DNA of 43,241 nucleotides from an uncultured Saprospiraceae bacterium (lineage in GTDB: Bacteria; Bacteroidota; Bacteroidia; Chitinophagales; Saprospiraceae). Position 1 is the stretch's first letter. Every line of letters starts with the position of its first letter. This document shows positions 18,556-27,224 of the stretch, piece after piece. The notes under the pieces are model-generated. The model saw only the letters and a program-made list of their open reading frames with translations. It was not told the origin of the DNA and ran no database searches. The translations under genes and the position numbers were made by a program. The stretch lies in assembly GCA_937921775.1 (NCBI GenBank), contig CAKZUK010000050.1:1-43241 (forward strand), written 5' to 3'.

Positions 18556-19305
18556 CTACTTCAGTAAATTTTCCACCCGACTCAAAAAATCCTCCTTTTT
18601 CCCCTCGCTCACGTTCAGTACCGAACCATCACTCATAATCAGAACCGGATTTTTCTGTCGGCCATATTTACTGATGTGGTTCATGTTGACAAGTTGCGAA
18701 CGGTTGATGCGAATGAAGTTAAATTCAATTAGGATGTTTTCGTAAACTTTCAATGTTTTGGAAACGAGAATCTTTTCATTATTTTTAAGAAAAAACATCG
18801 TGTAGTTACTTTGTGCCTCACAGCGGATAAGGTCTTGTAGATCTACAAAGGAGTAACCATCTTTAGTTGGAAGCGCGATTTTGTGTTCCAGGTTATTGAT
18901 ATTTTCTTTGAGAACTTGTAAGCGTTTTTTGGTTAGTGTCAAATCTCTTTTTTCGAAAACCTTTTTTACTGCTTTTCGCAAATTCTGAATTCCGATGGGT
19001 TTGAGGATGTAGTCAGTAGCAGATAGGTCAAATGCTTTGAGTGCATATTCGCTGTAAGCGGTGGTGAATACCACTTCAAAATTTGGTTCGGGAAAATATT
19101 CCAACAATTCAAATCCATTTTGTCCGGGCATTTGTATGTCCAAGAAGATTACGTCTGGTTTGTATTGATTAATGGATTTGATACCACTCATTACGGAGTC
19201 GGCTGTATCAACAACAGTTACATTGTCGCAAAATTCATTGATCAAAGATTGGAGACTTGATCGACTCTGCTCTTCATCTTCGATAATTATTGCTTTTAGT
19301 TCCAT
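18556..19305 (-). CDS. LytTR-family response regulator
   Basis: 249 residues. An N-terminal receiver domain has the acidic pair E9-D10, phospho-acceptor D56 (VIFLDIQMPG), T/S in FTTAYSEYA and the conserved Lys in DYILKPIG. A C-terminal LytTR DNA-binding domain follows (about residues 145-249; FIRINRSQLVNMNHI and LIMSDGSVLNVS). LytTR proteins bind direct repeats upstream of target genes; targets here are unknown. The gene starts 18 bases after the stop of the LytS-type kinase, so the two are almost surely cotranscribed and form a cognate pair. Confidence 0.95.
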   Translation of the reverse strand: MELKAIIIEDEEQSRSSLQSLINEFCDNVTVVDTADSVMSGIKSINQYKPDVIFLDIQMPGQNGFELLEYFPEPNFEVVFTTAYSEYALKAFDLSATDYILKPIGIQNLRKAVKKVFEKRDLTLTKKRLQVLKENINNLEHKIALPTKDGYSFVDLQDLIRCEAQSNYTMFFLKNNEKILVSKTLKVYENILIEFNFIRINRSQLVNMNHISKYGRQKNPVLIMSDGSVLNVSEGKKEDFLSRVENLLK

Positions 19306-19323
19306 GTTGTCGATGTTATTGTG

Positions 19324-22308
19324 TTAGATGCGGATAGTCAGTTCAAGTCTTGTACCAGAAGCTTGTCCTTGTTGGTCAAACAAATCTACAATTTTAATGT
19401 AAGTATTCTTTGAATTTTTAGTATCATTTACAGAACGGTTGTATATCTGCAATCGTTTTTCTGAAGTACTGAGTCCAGATGATTCGTAATTTTTATTGCG
19501 ATTGATATTTCGCTTTTCGGCTTCAACTCTTCCTACACCGTTATCTTGAATGGTACAAATTAAGAATTTGTCTTTTTTCTGAAAATCAACTAATAGCTCT
19601 CCACCATGACCTTTGTGGAATAAACCATGCTTGAAAGCATTCTCTACAATGGGTTGTATAAGTAGCGGTGGAACGTTGACTAACTGTTGACTTGCTTTAA
19701 GCTCAGGAGATACCTTGAGTTTGATGTTGACCTTATCTTTAAATCGCAATTTTTCCATTTCCAGATAAAGATTTAGGAACTCAACTTCTTGATTTAGCGT
19801 GATGACTTTTTCTTTTGAATGTTCAAAAATCATTCGAATCAAGTGAGCAAATTGAGTTAGGTAATCAATCGCTTGTTCTCTTTCATTACTTACCTGAAAT
19901 TGTTGAATCGCATTTAATGCGTTAAAAATAAAGTGTGGGTTTACTTGCGTTTGTAGGGCTTGCATGCGAAGCTCATTGACCGTGTTTTGGAATTCCTGAG
20001 CTGCTTTTATTTTTTGCTCTTTTTGCCTGGACGACGAGATGTAAATAAAAGAGAAGACAGTAGTCGCACAAAGAGCGAAGAAGGATTTGAACCAAAGTGT
20101 ATCCCAGTAAGGTTGAGCAATGCTAAAATGTATTTTGGCAGGAACCAAACTTTCTACTTTATCTTCATTAATTCCAATGACATCAAAGGTGTATTCTCCC
20201 GGTTGAAGATCAGTATATCTAACCGCGGTATTGGAGGTGTAAACCCAATCCTGATCGACATTGCCCATTTTATATTTGTATTTCAGTTCACCTTGCATAC
20301 TATAAGCAAATCCTATGTAGTCAATTTGAATACTGTTTTTGTTATAGTCAAGGCTTATAGAGTCTGTTATTTTTGTAGTTTTTTCATCTATATTTAAGTG
20401 GGTGATGTGTACAGGAGGTGGAATGGGATTGTGTTTTTTTAGATTTTTAGAAAAGGAAATCAAGCCTTTAGAAGTTCCAACCCATACTGTTGTATCAATA
20501 ATTTCAATGGTGGTAATTTCATCAGAAGGCAAGCCGTCGTGTTTGTCGAGATAACGGATTTTCATGGTTTTGAGATCAATAATGTTGATGCCTTTATTAG
20601 TCCCTGCCCAAAGCTGGCCTTCACTGATTAGTAGGTTTTTAATAGTATTGCTTGAAAGACCGGTAGACCTATCAATACTTTGGATAATAGTATCTGACTT
20701 TATATTAATTAAACCTTTACCGGAAGTGCCGCACCAGAGGGTTTCGTCGTCAGTTTCTACAATAGAAGAGAAACTAAAGTCGATTGTTTTTTTCTTGTCT
20801 GTGAAAGCTTGAAAAACACCATCTTTTAATGTTAAAAGGCCTTTGGTCGAGCCAATCCAAATCGTTCCTTTTTTGTCTTCATGCAAAGCATATATACGCT
20901 TATTTTTTATGTCAACCTTTTTGAACTTGTCTAGCTTGATGTTGTCAGATAAAGCTTGATTAAGATCAAAAGAGTTGAGGCCAGTTCCTGTTCCAATTCT
21001 TAATTCTTTGTCGTTTATCAAGAGTGCGGTTTTTCCAGCAAGCAGACTTATCTTATCTACTTTTCCGTTTTTATTTACCCGGATTAATCCTGAATCCGTA
21101 AAGTAAAAAAAGACACCTTTAAATTTAATGATGCTCAGTATTCTTCCATTTACAGGCAAGTCAGTTTGTTTTATGACCTTAGACTCTTTGATTGTAATAA
21201 CTTTTCCATTATCAAGTCCTACGTGTAAATGTTTATTGTCTTTGTCATAGCAAAGAGAGTAGACATTATCGTTCGGCAATTCTTTAGATCGGGTAGCATA
21301 GTGTTTGATGTCAAGTGATGGAATTATGAAAAGTCCACGTCCATCGGTACTGACCCAATAATTGCCTTCGCTGTCTTGCATGATTTCATTGACAGTTAAG
21401 TTTTTCATCCAATGGGCTATCGGCTCATCTTGTGCTTTATAATAAAGACCGCTCTGGGTTAGGATTAGGAAGTCGTTCTCAAAATTTGTAAACCCATTGA
21501 ATTCACTCATAGAGGAAACATCGAGTAGGACTTTTGCTTGACCGACTTCATTCACTTCAATTAATTTTGTGTAATTATAATTAATGAATTGTAATTTTCC
21601 ATTTGTTATATAGATTTTGCGAGGAGGAAAGTATGGAATGCGAAAACTTCTATTTATAGAATCTATTTTAGTGCTAAGCGATGTAACAAAAGAAGATTCT
21701 TTTTTTCTATGTTGATAACCAATTAATTTCAATTGATCAATGTCTGTTTTCGGTGAGGCAAGACTAAGTTTGTAGTAACGGTCATTATAAATAAACTCCG
21801 TTTTAGGATTTCCGGTAGCATCAAATTCTAGATATCCTATGCCATATACTTTCTCACTTTCTGCCTTTTGTCCGTCTCTGAAAATGACCCACATCACCGA
21901 ATTTTCAAACCTTAGATCGATTACTTGCTTTTCCTGAAAAGGAATAATTTGACTAACGATATTATCACTGATGCAGGCAATCTGTCCGCTCAAATTAATA
22001 GTCCAAAATCGGCCAAGCGAATCTCTTCTCAAATGCAAAATTTCATTATCATTATAATGAGGAATAGTGTAGGGAATGAAATTCATACCATCATAACGAC
22101 AAAGCCCATAGCTGGTGCCCATCCAGACATAACCTTTGTCATCCTGAATCATATTGTAAATGGTATTGCTGGGAAGGCCATCTTCATCTGTCAACTGCCA
22201 CATCGGAGGTTGCTGTGCTGAAGCAGATGGTAACCCAAGCAAGAAAAAACAACTAATGAAAAGTGTACGAATTAGTATGTTGATAGATTTAGCTTTTTCA
22301 GAAATCAA
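19324..22308 (-). CDS. LytS-type sensor kinase with periplasmic propeller and Y_Y_Y domain
   Basis: 994 residues. Signal peptide ending near LPSASAQ, many two-component-regulator propeller blades (for example VWMGTSYGLCRYDG, IWIGSTKGLLTL, LWCGTSGKGLINI), a Y_Y_Y domain (about 665-725, DLQPGEYTFDVIGIN), a membrane helix (about 739-760), then a His_kinase (PF06580-type) domain with H792 in VNPHFIFNALNAIQ and an HATPase domain (ENAFKHG, DNGVG). It should sense an external signal and phosphorylate the adjacent LytTR regulator. The start codon is TTG at 22308, directly after an in-frame TAA. No earlier start is possible, and the next ATG (codon 36) would remove the signal peptide, so TTG is preferred. 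A perfect TATATTTG box lies 12-19 bases upstream. Confidence 0.93.
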   Translation of the reverse strand: MISEKAKSINILIRTLFISCFFLLGLPSASAQQPPMWQLTDEDGLPSNTIYNMIQDDKGYVWMGTSYGLCRYDGMNFIPYTIPHYNDNEILHLRRDSLGRFWTINLSGQIACISDNIVSQIIPFQEKQVIDLRFENSVMWVIFRDGQKAESEKVYGIGYLEFDATGNPKTEFIYNDRYYKLSLASPKTDIDQLKLIGYQHRKKESSFVTSLSTKIDSINRSFRIPYFPPRKIYITNGKLQFINYNYTKLIEVNEVGQAKVLLDVSSMSEFNGFTNFENDFLILTQSGLYYKAQDEPIAHWMKNLTVNEIMQDSEGNYWVSTDGRGLFIIPSLDIKHYATRSKELPNDNVYSLCYDKDNKHLHVGLDNGKVITIKESKVIKQTDLPVNGRILSIIKFKGVFFYFTDSGLIRVNKNGKVDKISLLAGKTALLINDKELRIGTGTGLNSFDLNQALSDNIKLDKFKKVDIKNKRIYALHEDKKGTIWIGSTKGLLTLKDGVFQAFTDKKKTIDFSFSSIVETDDETLWCGTSGKGLINIKSDTIIQSIDRSTGLSSNTIKNLLISEGQLWAGTNKGINIIDLKTMKIRYLDKHDGLPSDEITTIEIIDTTVWVGTSKGLISFSKNLKKHNPIPPPVHITHLNIDEKTTKITDSISLDYNKNSIQIDYIGFAYSMQGELKYKYKMGNVDQDWVYTSNTAVRYTDLQPGEYTFDVIGINEDKVESLVPAKIHFSIAQPYWDTLWFKSFFALCATTVFSFIYISSSRQKEQKIKAAQEFQNTVNELRMQALQTQVNPHFIFNALNAIQQFQVSNEREQAIDYLTQFAHLIRMIFEHSKEKVITLNQEVEFLNLYLEMEKLRFKDKVNIKLKVSPELKASQQLVNVPPLLIQPIVENAFKHGLFHKGHGGELLVDFQKKDKFLICTIQDNGVGRVEAEKRNINRNKNYESSGLSTSEKRLQIYNRSVNDTKNSKNTYIKIVDLFDQQGQASGTRLELTIRI

Positions 22309-22319
22309 TTAAAATATAA

Positions 22320-22327
22320 CAAATATA
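22320..22327 (-). promoter_or_regulatory. -7 promoter box of the kinase/regulator operon
   Basis: On the minus strand this reads TATATTTG, a perfect match to TAnnTTTG. It ends 11 bases before the TTG start, so the mRNA leader would be only a few bases long. The -33 region (TTAC about 20 bases further upstream) is weak. Confidence 0.45.
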
Positions 22328-22443
22328 ACCAAAAAGCAGAGGCTAATGTAAATCGCTTTTTGCATCCAATTTGGGTAACCTTAATGTTAGGTTTTAAAAA
22401 TAGCAAAATTGGCCTTGTAAGTAGCTAGGCTAGACTAATTTAT

Positions 22444-22618
22444 ATGGGGTTTTCACCTAAAATAATAGGGGATTCACTCATTTGGGCTGGTCTTCTCAAC
22501 GAAAAACGTGCAATTTGTATATTCTATCGTAGTGAATATAATTCGAGAGAATGATAGTATCACAGAACGACGCGCTCGGCTTCACATTGAACAAGTTCTC
22601 AATGTGAAGTTTTTTTTT
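22444..22618 (+). ncRNA. Candidate small transcript or micro-ORF ending at an orphan terminator
   Basis: A strong plus-strand terminator (22580-22618) has no plus-strand gene before it: the nearest genes on both sides read leftward. Something short should therefore be transcribed rightward from within this gap. The interval holds a 36-codon ATG frame (22444-22554, starting MGFSPKIIGDS, no recognisable domain) and a TATAAT at about 22537. Whether the product is an sRNA, a 36-residue peptide or a remnant cannot be told from sequence; the 5' end given is only that of the open frame. Confidence 0.3.
22580..22618 (+). terminator. Orphan intrinsic terminator
   Basis: CTTCACATTGA (22580-22590) pairs perfectly with TCAATGTGAAG (22599-22609) over an 8-base loop, followed by nine T. 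On the opposite strand the hairpin is followed by GC-rich sequence, so it works only rightward. Confidence 0.88.
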
Positions 22619-22753
22619 CTCTAAAGTCTGAGGTTTATTCTACTAGCCTCGTAGTTATTTTATTCATTTTTTTTGCAAACTAGAATTAAGTCTTCTACTA
22701 AATCGGAGTAGATCACTTGTCATTCTAAAGCAAGCGTCAGCGCATCAAATAAG

Positions 22754-23185
22754 CTATTCACCGATATCTTCATTCCACAAGTCAGGACGCTCCTCAATGA
22801 ATTTTTCCATCAAATCAATGCACTCCGCATCATTAAGATTGATAACTTCCACGCCATGTGCTTTCATCAATTCTTCTGCTCCCGAAAATGTTTTTGATTC
22901 GCCAACAATCACTTTTTTTATTCCAAACTGAACTACCGCTCCTGCACACAAATAGCAAGGCATTAAGGTAGAGTAAAGTGTGGTTCCTTTATACGAGCCA
23001 ATTCTCCCCGCTTGCCGCAAACAGTCAATCTCAGCATGCGCCATCGGATCATCTTGTTGTACACGTTGATTGTGTCCCGCACCAAGTATCTCACCATCTT
23101 TCATCAGTATGGAGCCGATTGGAATACCTCCTTCCGAAGCTCCTTTTTTTGCCTGCTCTATGGCAGCTTGCATAAATTTATCCAT
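22754..23185 (-). CDS. Cytosine deaminase, yeast Fcy1-like (zinc nucleobase deaminase)
   Basis: 143 residues from the ATG at 23185. An earlier in-frame ATG (23272) adds 29 residues translated from a repeat-like spacer, so I reject it. It has the zinc-deaminase core: H50 and catalytic E52 (HAEID), C77 and C80 (MPCYLC). The protein resembles Saccharomyces cytosine deaminase Fcy1 along its length, as I recall that sequence: EGGIPIGSILMKDG, AGHNQRVQ, TTLYSTL, and especially the C-terminal tail FIEERPDLWNEDIGE, which in Fcy1 closes over the active site. The expected reaction is cytosine to uracil plus ammonia in the cytosol. It lies 107 bases after preA, last in the pyrimidine-degradation series, and would feed uracil into it. 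Guanine deaminase or tRNA adenosine deaminase are less likely. Confidence 0.85.
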   Translation of the reverse strand: MDKFMQAAIEQAKKGASEGGIPIGSILMKDGEILGAGHNQRVQQDDPMAHAEIDCLRQAGRIGSYKGTTLYSTLMPCYLCAGAVVQFGIKKVIVGESKTFSGAEELMKAHGVEVINLNDAECIDLMEKFIEERPDLWNEDIGE

Positions 23186-23292
23186 TGTTATTTTTTTAGT
23201 TGGAAATGGGGGCTTGGAACTTAGAGGCTTCTTAGGGGGAGCCCCGCATTGGAATGAACTTCCCACCTTCAATTTTCAAGTCCCCCACTTTA

Positions 23293-24621
23293 TTACTTTT
23301 TCTTAAGCGCGTCCGTAGGTTGAGGAACCCAATGTCCCTTTCCCCCAGCGCGATCATCATTAAATGTGGTTGGTACATCGTCATTATCACTACGTTCTTT
23401 CCAGGTTATATGCTCCTTGCCATCATCTCTTCGTTCCATCGTAATACATTCTTCTACAGGACAAACCAATGAGCACAAATTACAACCCACACAATTTTCA
23501 TCAATGATATAGGGCTTTCTCGAATCACCATCACCCACCAAACCGATCGCCTGATGCGCGCCATCATCACAGGCTGTATAGCAAAGTTGGCAGCCAATAC
23601 ATTTATCTTCATCAATGCTCGCAACAACCTTGTACTTGAGATTGAGATTCTCCCATGTTTTCGTTTGAGGAAGTGCTTTTCCCACCATATCATTAATGGT
23701 TTCAAAACCTTTTTCTTCCATGTAACCTTCCAAACCTGATTTGAGATCTCTGATGATTCCAAATCCATAGTGCATCACTGCTGTGCAAATTTGTACACTA
23801 CTTGCACCTAGTAAAATATGCTCTGCAGCATCACGCCAATTTTCAATACCTCCAATACCAGAAATTGGTAAATTGTAGTCAGGAATTTGAGCACAATTTT
23901 TTACCATATTCAAGGCAATCGGTTTTACCGCCGGACCACAATAGCCACCATTCGTACTAGCGCCATCCACAACAGGGTAGGGGACCAATGAATCCAAGTT
24001 GACACCTATCACACTTTGAATGGTATTGATCAACGAAATAGCATTAGCACCTCCTTCTTTTGCTGCTATTGCAGGAAGGGTTACGTCTGTAATATTTGGA
24101 GTCAGTTTTACAATTACTGGTTTGGTGGCAACCTCCATCACCCATTCCACGATGGTTCGTAAAACATTTGGTTCTTGCCCAACAGCTGAGCCCATCCCGC
24201 GCTCGCACATTCCATGTGGACAACCAAAGTTGAGTTCAAGCCCATCTGCGCCAGCATTCTCTGCATCTTTGACAATTTGATGCCACTCGTCTCTAGTCTC
24301 TACCATTAGCGAAGCGATGACAGCATGGTCAGGAAAATATTTTTTAACCTCTTCAATTTCTCGAAGATTATCAGCCAATGGCCGATCTGTAATCAGTTCG
24401 ATATTGTTGAAGCCTACCATTCGATGTCCTTTATGATTTACTGCAGCGTAACGACTCGAGACATTCACTACCGGTACACCCAAGGTTTTCCAAACGGCGC
24501 CTCCCCATCCTGCATCAAATGCTTTCATGATTTGATAACCAGTATTGGTTGGTGGGGCTGAAGCTAACCAAAATGGATTAGGTGCTTTTATTCCTGCAAA
24601 GTTGATTGATAAATCTGGCAT
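23293..24621 (-). CDS. preA: Dihydropyrimidine dehydrogenase subunit PreA
   Basis: 442 residues. Catalytic subunit that reduces uracil and thymine to the 5,6-dihydro forms, using electrons passed from PreT. The N-terminal FMN-binding TIM barrel resembles dihydroorotate dehydrogenase (ANPFWLASAPPTNTG-like start; GLELNFGCPHGM with probable catalytic C134; PVIVKLTPN; SGIGGIENW). The C-terminal ferredoxin-like part carries two 4Fe-4S clusters, CIGCQLCYTAC and CVGCNLCSLVCP. It is slightly longer than the E. coli protein (about 411) because of a polar tail. It sits 49 bases after preT, so both subunits should be made together. The neighbouring dihydropyrimidinase and ureidopropionase support the uracil-degrading direction. 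Confidence 0.95.
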   Translation of the reverse strand: MPDLSINFAGIKAPNPFWLASAPPTNTGYQIMKAFDAGWGGAVWKTLGVPVVNVSSRYAAVNHKGHRMVGFNNIELITDRPLADNLREIEEVKKYFPDHAVIASLMVETRDEWHQIVKDAENAGADGLELNFGCPHGMCERGMGSAVGQEPNVLRTIVEWVMEVATKPVIVKLTPNITDVTLPAIAAKEGGANAISLINTIQSVIGVNLDSLVPYPVVDGASTNGGYCGPAVKPIALNMVKNCAQIPDYNLPISGIGGIENWRDAAEHILLGASSVQICTAVMHYGFGIIRDLKSGLEGYMEEKGFETINDMVGKALPQTKTWENLNLKYKVVASIDEDKCIGCQLCYTACDDGAHQAIGLVGDGDSRKPYIIDENCVGCNLCSLVCPVEECITMERRDDGKEHITWKERSDNDDVPTTFNDDRAGGKGHWVPQPTDALKKK

Positions 24622-24670
24622 AAGTTTGTTTTTTGTTTTTTAGCAAATCCAATTTTAGCGCACTCAATAT

Positions 24671-25993
24671 CTAATTCAAAAAAGTATGAATTCCCTTCGC
24701 CGCAGCTTTTCCTTCAGCAGAGGCATTGACGACTTCTGCGCCACCATTAGCTGCATCTCCGCCAGCAAAGTATTTGGGATTGGATGTTTGTCGAGATTCA
24801 GGATCAATTTCAATACGTCCCTTTTTGTCCCATTTCATATCGGATATCTTTTGTAGGAAATCAACTTGTTTGTTTTGGCCGGTCGCCAAAATTAATAAAT
24901 CACAACTTTCATTAAATTCACTATCAGGAATTCCTTTTGCATTTCCATTTTCTATCATAGTGCGGATGAATCGAACACCTTCGATCGTATCGGTTCCAAG
25001 GAATTCTAAGGGTTGAAGATTAAACCAACCTTGTACACCTACATTCTTGGCGAGGTCGTACTCAAAATCGTAAGCACGCATGGCCTCTTTATCTCGACGA
25101 TAAGCAAGTATCACTTGTTCTGCACCAAGACGAGCACATTCAGAGGCTGCATCCATCGCGGTATTCCCACCACCAATAACAATCACTTTCTTGCCAACCT
25201 TTACCGAAAGGGGATCTAGTTTTACTTGTTCAATGAACTCAGTTGCACCAACACAGTTTTCCATATCTTCTCCTTTCAGTCGAATCGAAGAAGTATCTCC
25301 CAGGCCAATACCCAAGAAGATAGCGTCGTATTGAGATTCCAATCGCTTTAATTGCTCTGCAGTACGAATCGGGGAATCGTACTTGATATTAAAGTCAAAC
25401 TGCTTTTGCAAATAAGCCATTTCTTCTAATATCTCTTGGTTAGTGATTTTGTATGGTGCACATCCATATAGAGAAAGTCCTGATGGCTGATCTTTAGCTT
25501 CAAAGATATCTACTTCATAGCCATGTAGACGCAACTCACAGGCGCAAGAAATGCCAGCGGGTCCTGCTCCAATCACGGCTACTTTTTTACCGTTGGATTT
25601 GGCAGGAGTGAAAAGTTTGCTATCTTTTTTGATGGCTTTGGTAGTAGCATAACTTTGCAAACGTCCAATCTCAATCGGTTTTACACTTTGATGATTGTGC
25701 ACACATGCACCTTCGCAAAGTACCTCAGTGGGGCAAACCTTTCCACAAACATTTCCAAAATAATTGGACTCATAAATGGTCTTTGCAGATCCTTTTAAGT
25801 TTTGATTGTTTATCTGACGAATAAATAATGGAATGTCAATGTCAGAAGGACAAGCTTGCACACAAGGGGCGTCATAGCAATACAAACATCTCGAACTTTC
25901 ATAGTAAGCTTCTGATGTGTTCATCAAGGGATGTAGTTGCGCAAAGTTAGCGTCTACTTCTTCTTGATTTGTAGGTCGTTTATGTTCTGCCAT
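24671..25993 (-). CDS. preT: Dihydropyrimidine dehydrogenase subunit PreT (NAD(P)H:FAD electron-input subunit)
   Basis: 440 residues, related to the glutamate synthase small subunit. The N-terminal domain holds cysteines for two Fe-S clusters (RCLYCYDAPCVQACP; GNVCGKVCPTEVLCEGACVH). One dinucleotide fold follows for FAD (VAVIGAGPAGISCA) and a second for NAD(P)H (VIVIGGGNTAMDAA), then an FAD-contacting end (YFAGGDAANGG). It takes electrons from NAD(P)H and hands them to PreA. Length and motif order are normal. The spacer upstream of its start carries three copies of a 26-base element (26025-26149), so its link to the ureidopropionase transcript is less certain than its link to preA. Confidence 0.95.
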   Translation of the reverse strand: MAEHKRPTNQEEVDANFAQLHPLMNTSEAYYESSRCLYCYDAPCVQACPSDIDIPLFIRQINNQNLKGSAKTIYESNYFGNVCGKVCPTEVLCEGACVHNHQSVKPIEIGRLQSYATTKAIKKDSKLFTPAKSNGKKVAVIGAGPAGISCACELRLHGYEVDIFEAKDQPSGLSLYGCAPYKITNQEILEEMAYLQKQFDFNIKYDSPIRTAEQLKRLESQYDAIFLGIGLGDTSSIRLKGEDMENCVGATEFIEQVKLDPLSVKVGKKVIVIGGGNTAMDAASECARLGAEQVILAYRRDKEAMRAYDFEYDLAKNVGVQGWFNLQPLEFLGTDTIEGVRFIRTMIENGNAKGIPDSEFNESCDLLILATGQNKQVDFLQKISDMKWDKKGRIEIDPESRQTSNPKYFAGGDAANGGAEVVNASAEGKAAAKGIHTFLN

Positions 25994-26024
25994 AGAGGAG
26001 GATTTAGGTTTGTAGCTCTTGGCC

Positions 26025-26149
26025 TTTGGCCGTTAGCTGTTTGCTTCCTTTGAATGTAATGAAAGATGGAAAGCCAATGATCAAATTTTGGCTGTTAGCT
26101 GTTGGCTTCCTTCTAACACGATAGAAGGGAAGCCAACAGCTAAAAGCTA
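26025..26149. repeat. Three-copy direct/inverted 26-base intergenic element
   Basis: Copy 1 (26025-26050) and copy 2 (26087-26112) are direct repeats matching at 24 of 26 bases around the core GTTAGCTGTT. Copy 3 (about 26123-26149) is inverted. Copies 2 and 3 form a long hairpin: 26095-26114 pairs with 26123-26143 with a single bulged G and an 8-base loop. The unit lies between the ureidopropionase stop and the preT start and has no T tail. It may be a dispersed palindromic element or an mRNA processing structure. Confidence 0.65.
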
Positions 26150-26165
26150 AGGGCCAATTGCTAAG

Positions 26166-27032
26166 TTATAATTCCGTCAACTTACCATAAGTCTCCGGAC
26201 GTCGGTCTCGGAAAAACTGCCAAGTGCTGCGAACTTCTTCAATCAAATCAAGGTCAAATTCAGAAATGAGTAATTCATCTTCTGTCTCTGATGCTTGTGC
26301 AAAAATCTGACCACGTGGATCTACGAAGTAAGAAGTTCCGTAGAAGTTGCCGAGATTCCATGGCTTTTCTGTTCCTACCCGATTGATACAGCCCATGAAG
26401 TAACCGTTGGCAGCTGCGTGAGCAGGTTGTTCTAGTTTCCACAAATATTGGGAAAGTCCGCTAACAGTAGCAGAAGGATTGTAAACGATTTCGGCGCCAT
26501 TCAAACCAAGTACTCTAGCACCATCAGGGAAGTGGCGGTCATAACAAATGTAAACACCAACTTTAGCGTAAGCAGTTTGAAAAACTGGATAACCTAAATT
26601 GCCAGGTTTGAAAAAGAACTTTTCCCAAAAACCAGAAGTATGTGGGATGTGGTTTTTTCGATATTTACCAAGGTACGTTCCATCAGCATCTATAACCGCT
26701 GCTGTGTTGTAGAGGAAGCCAGCTTGTTCTCTTTCATAGATAGGAACAATCATGACCATTTTGTATTTCTTTGCGTATTCGGCCATTCGATCGGTTGTAG
26801 GACCTGGAACTGATTCAGCACTTGCGTACCACTTCGAATCTTGGCCAGGACAAAAGTATGGCGTATTGAAGATTTCCTGCAAGCAAAGAATCTGCACACC
26901 TTTTCGGCCTGCCTCTTCAATCAAAGGAATGTGTTTGGCTTCCATGGCTTCCATTATCTCTTCAATGCTACCTTCGCCTTCTGTCATAGGGAGGCTCATT
27001 TGAATAAGCCCTGATTTAATAATTCTTGGCAT
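26166..27032 (-). CDS. Beta-ureidopropionase (N-carbamoyl-beta-alanine amidohydrolase), nitrilase superfamily
   Basis: 288 residues with the nitrilase-fold catalytic triad: E53 (LCLQEIFNTPYF), K126 (YRKNHIPH) and C163 (VYICYDRHFPDG). It should hydrolyse N-carbamoyl-beta-alanine, the product of dihydropyrimidinase, to beta-alanine, CO2 and ammonia. The HIPH stretch, the CYDRHFPDGAR active-site segment and the length agree with bacterial ureidopropionases; N-carbamoylputrescine amidase is the nearest alternative by sequence. The position between dihydropyrimidinase and preT/preA settles the assignment in favour of pyrimidine breakdown. No signal peptide. Confidence 0.9.
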   Translation of the reverse strand: MPRIIKSGLIQMSLPMTEGEGSIEEIMEAMEAKHIPLIEEAGRKGVQILCLQEIFNTPYFCPGQDSKWYASAESVPGPTTDRMAEYAKKYKMVMIVPIYEREQAGFLYNTAAVIDADGTYLGKYRKNHIPHTSGFWEKFFFKPGNLGYPVFQTAYAKVGVYICYDRHFPDGARVLGLNGAEIVYNPSATVSGLSQYLWKLEQPAHAAANGYFMGCINRVGTEKPWNLGNFYGTSYFVDPRGQIFAQASETEDELLISEFDLDLIEEVRSTWQFFRDRRPETYGKLTEL

Positions 27033-27224
27033 ATCTATTTTGTTTTAATTTTTAAATTTTGTTGTCTCAAATCGCCTTGTTCATAAGTTTTTACTTCATG
27101 CGAACACTAAATAGTAAGGTTCAAGGTCGAATGCTAGGCTAGATTGAAATCTGGAAACGAAGCAATCGCTCAGTGAAGTAATTTGAATACTGATGGCGCT
27201 AGTGGTCTGATGTAAGGAGTCTCA

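Larger units (their letters stand above)
22309..22753. other. 445-base gap between the deaminase and sensor-kinase genes
   Basis: Both flanking genes read leftward, so this gap is upstream of the sensor kinase and downstream of the cytosine deaminase. It holds the kinase promoter box (22320-22327), a 36-codon plus-strand open frame (22444-22554) and a strong plus-strand terminator (22580-22618). Bases 22620-22753 show no structure I can name, and there is no minus-strand terminator for the deaminase. Confidence 0.6.

Noticed and set aside
23186..23272. Earlier start for the cytosine deaminase (29 extra residues).
   Set aside because: The extension is translated from GC-rich repeat-like spacer and has no counterpart in the deaminase family.
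26025..26149. CRISPR-like repeat array.
   Set aside because: Only three copies, one inverted, with irregular spacing and no cas genes.
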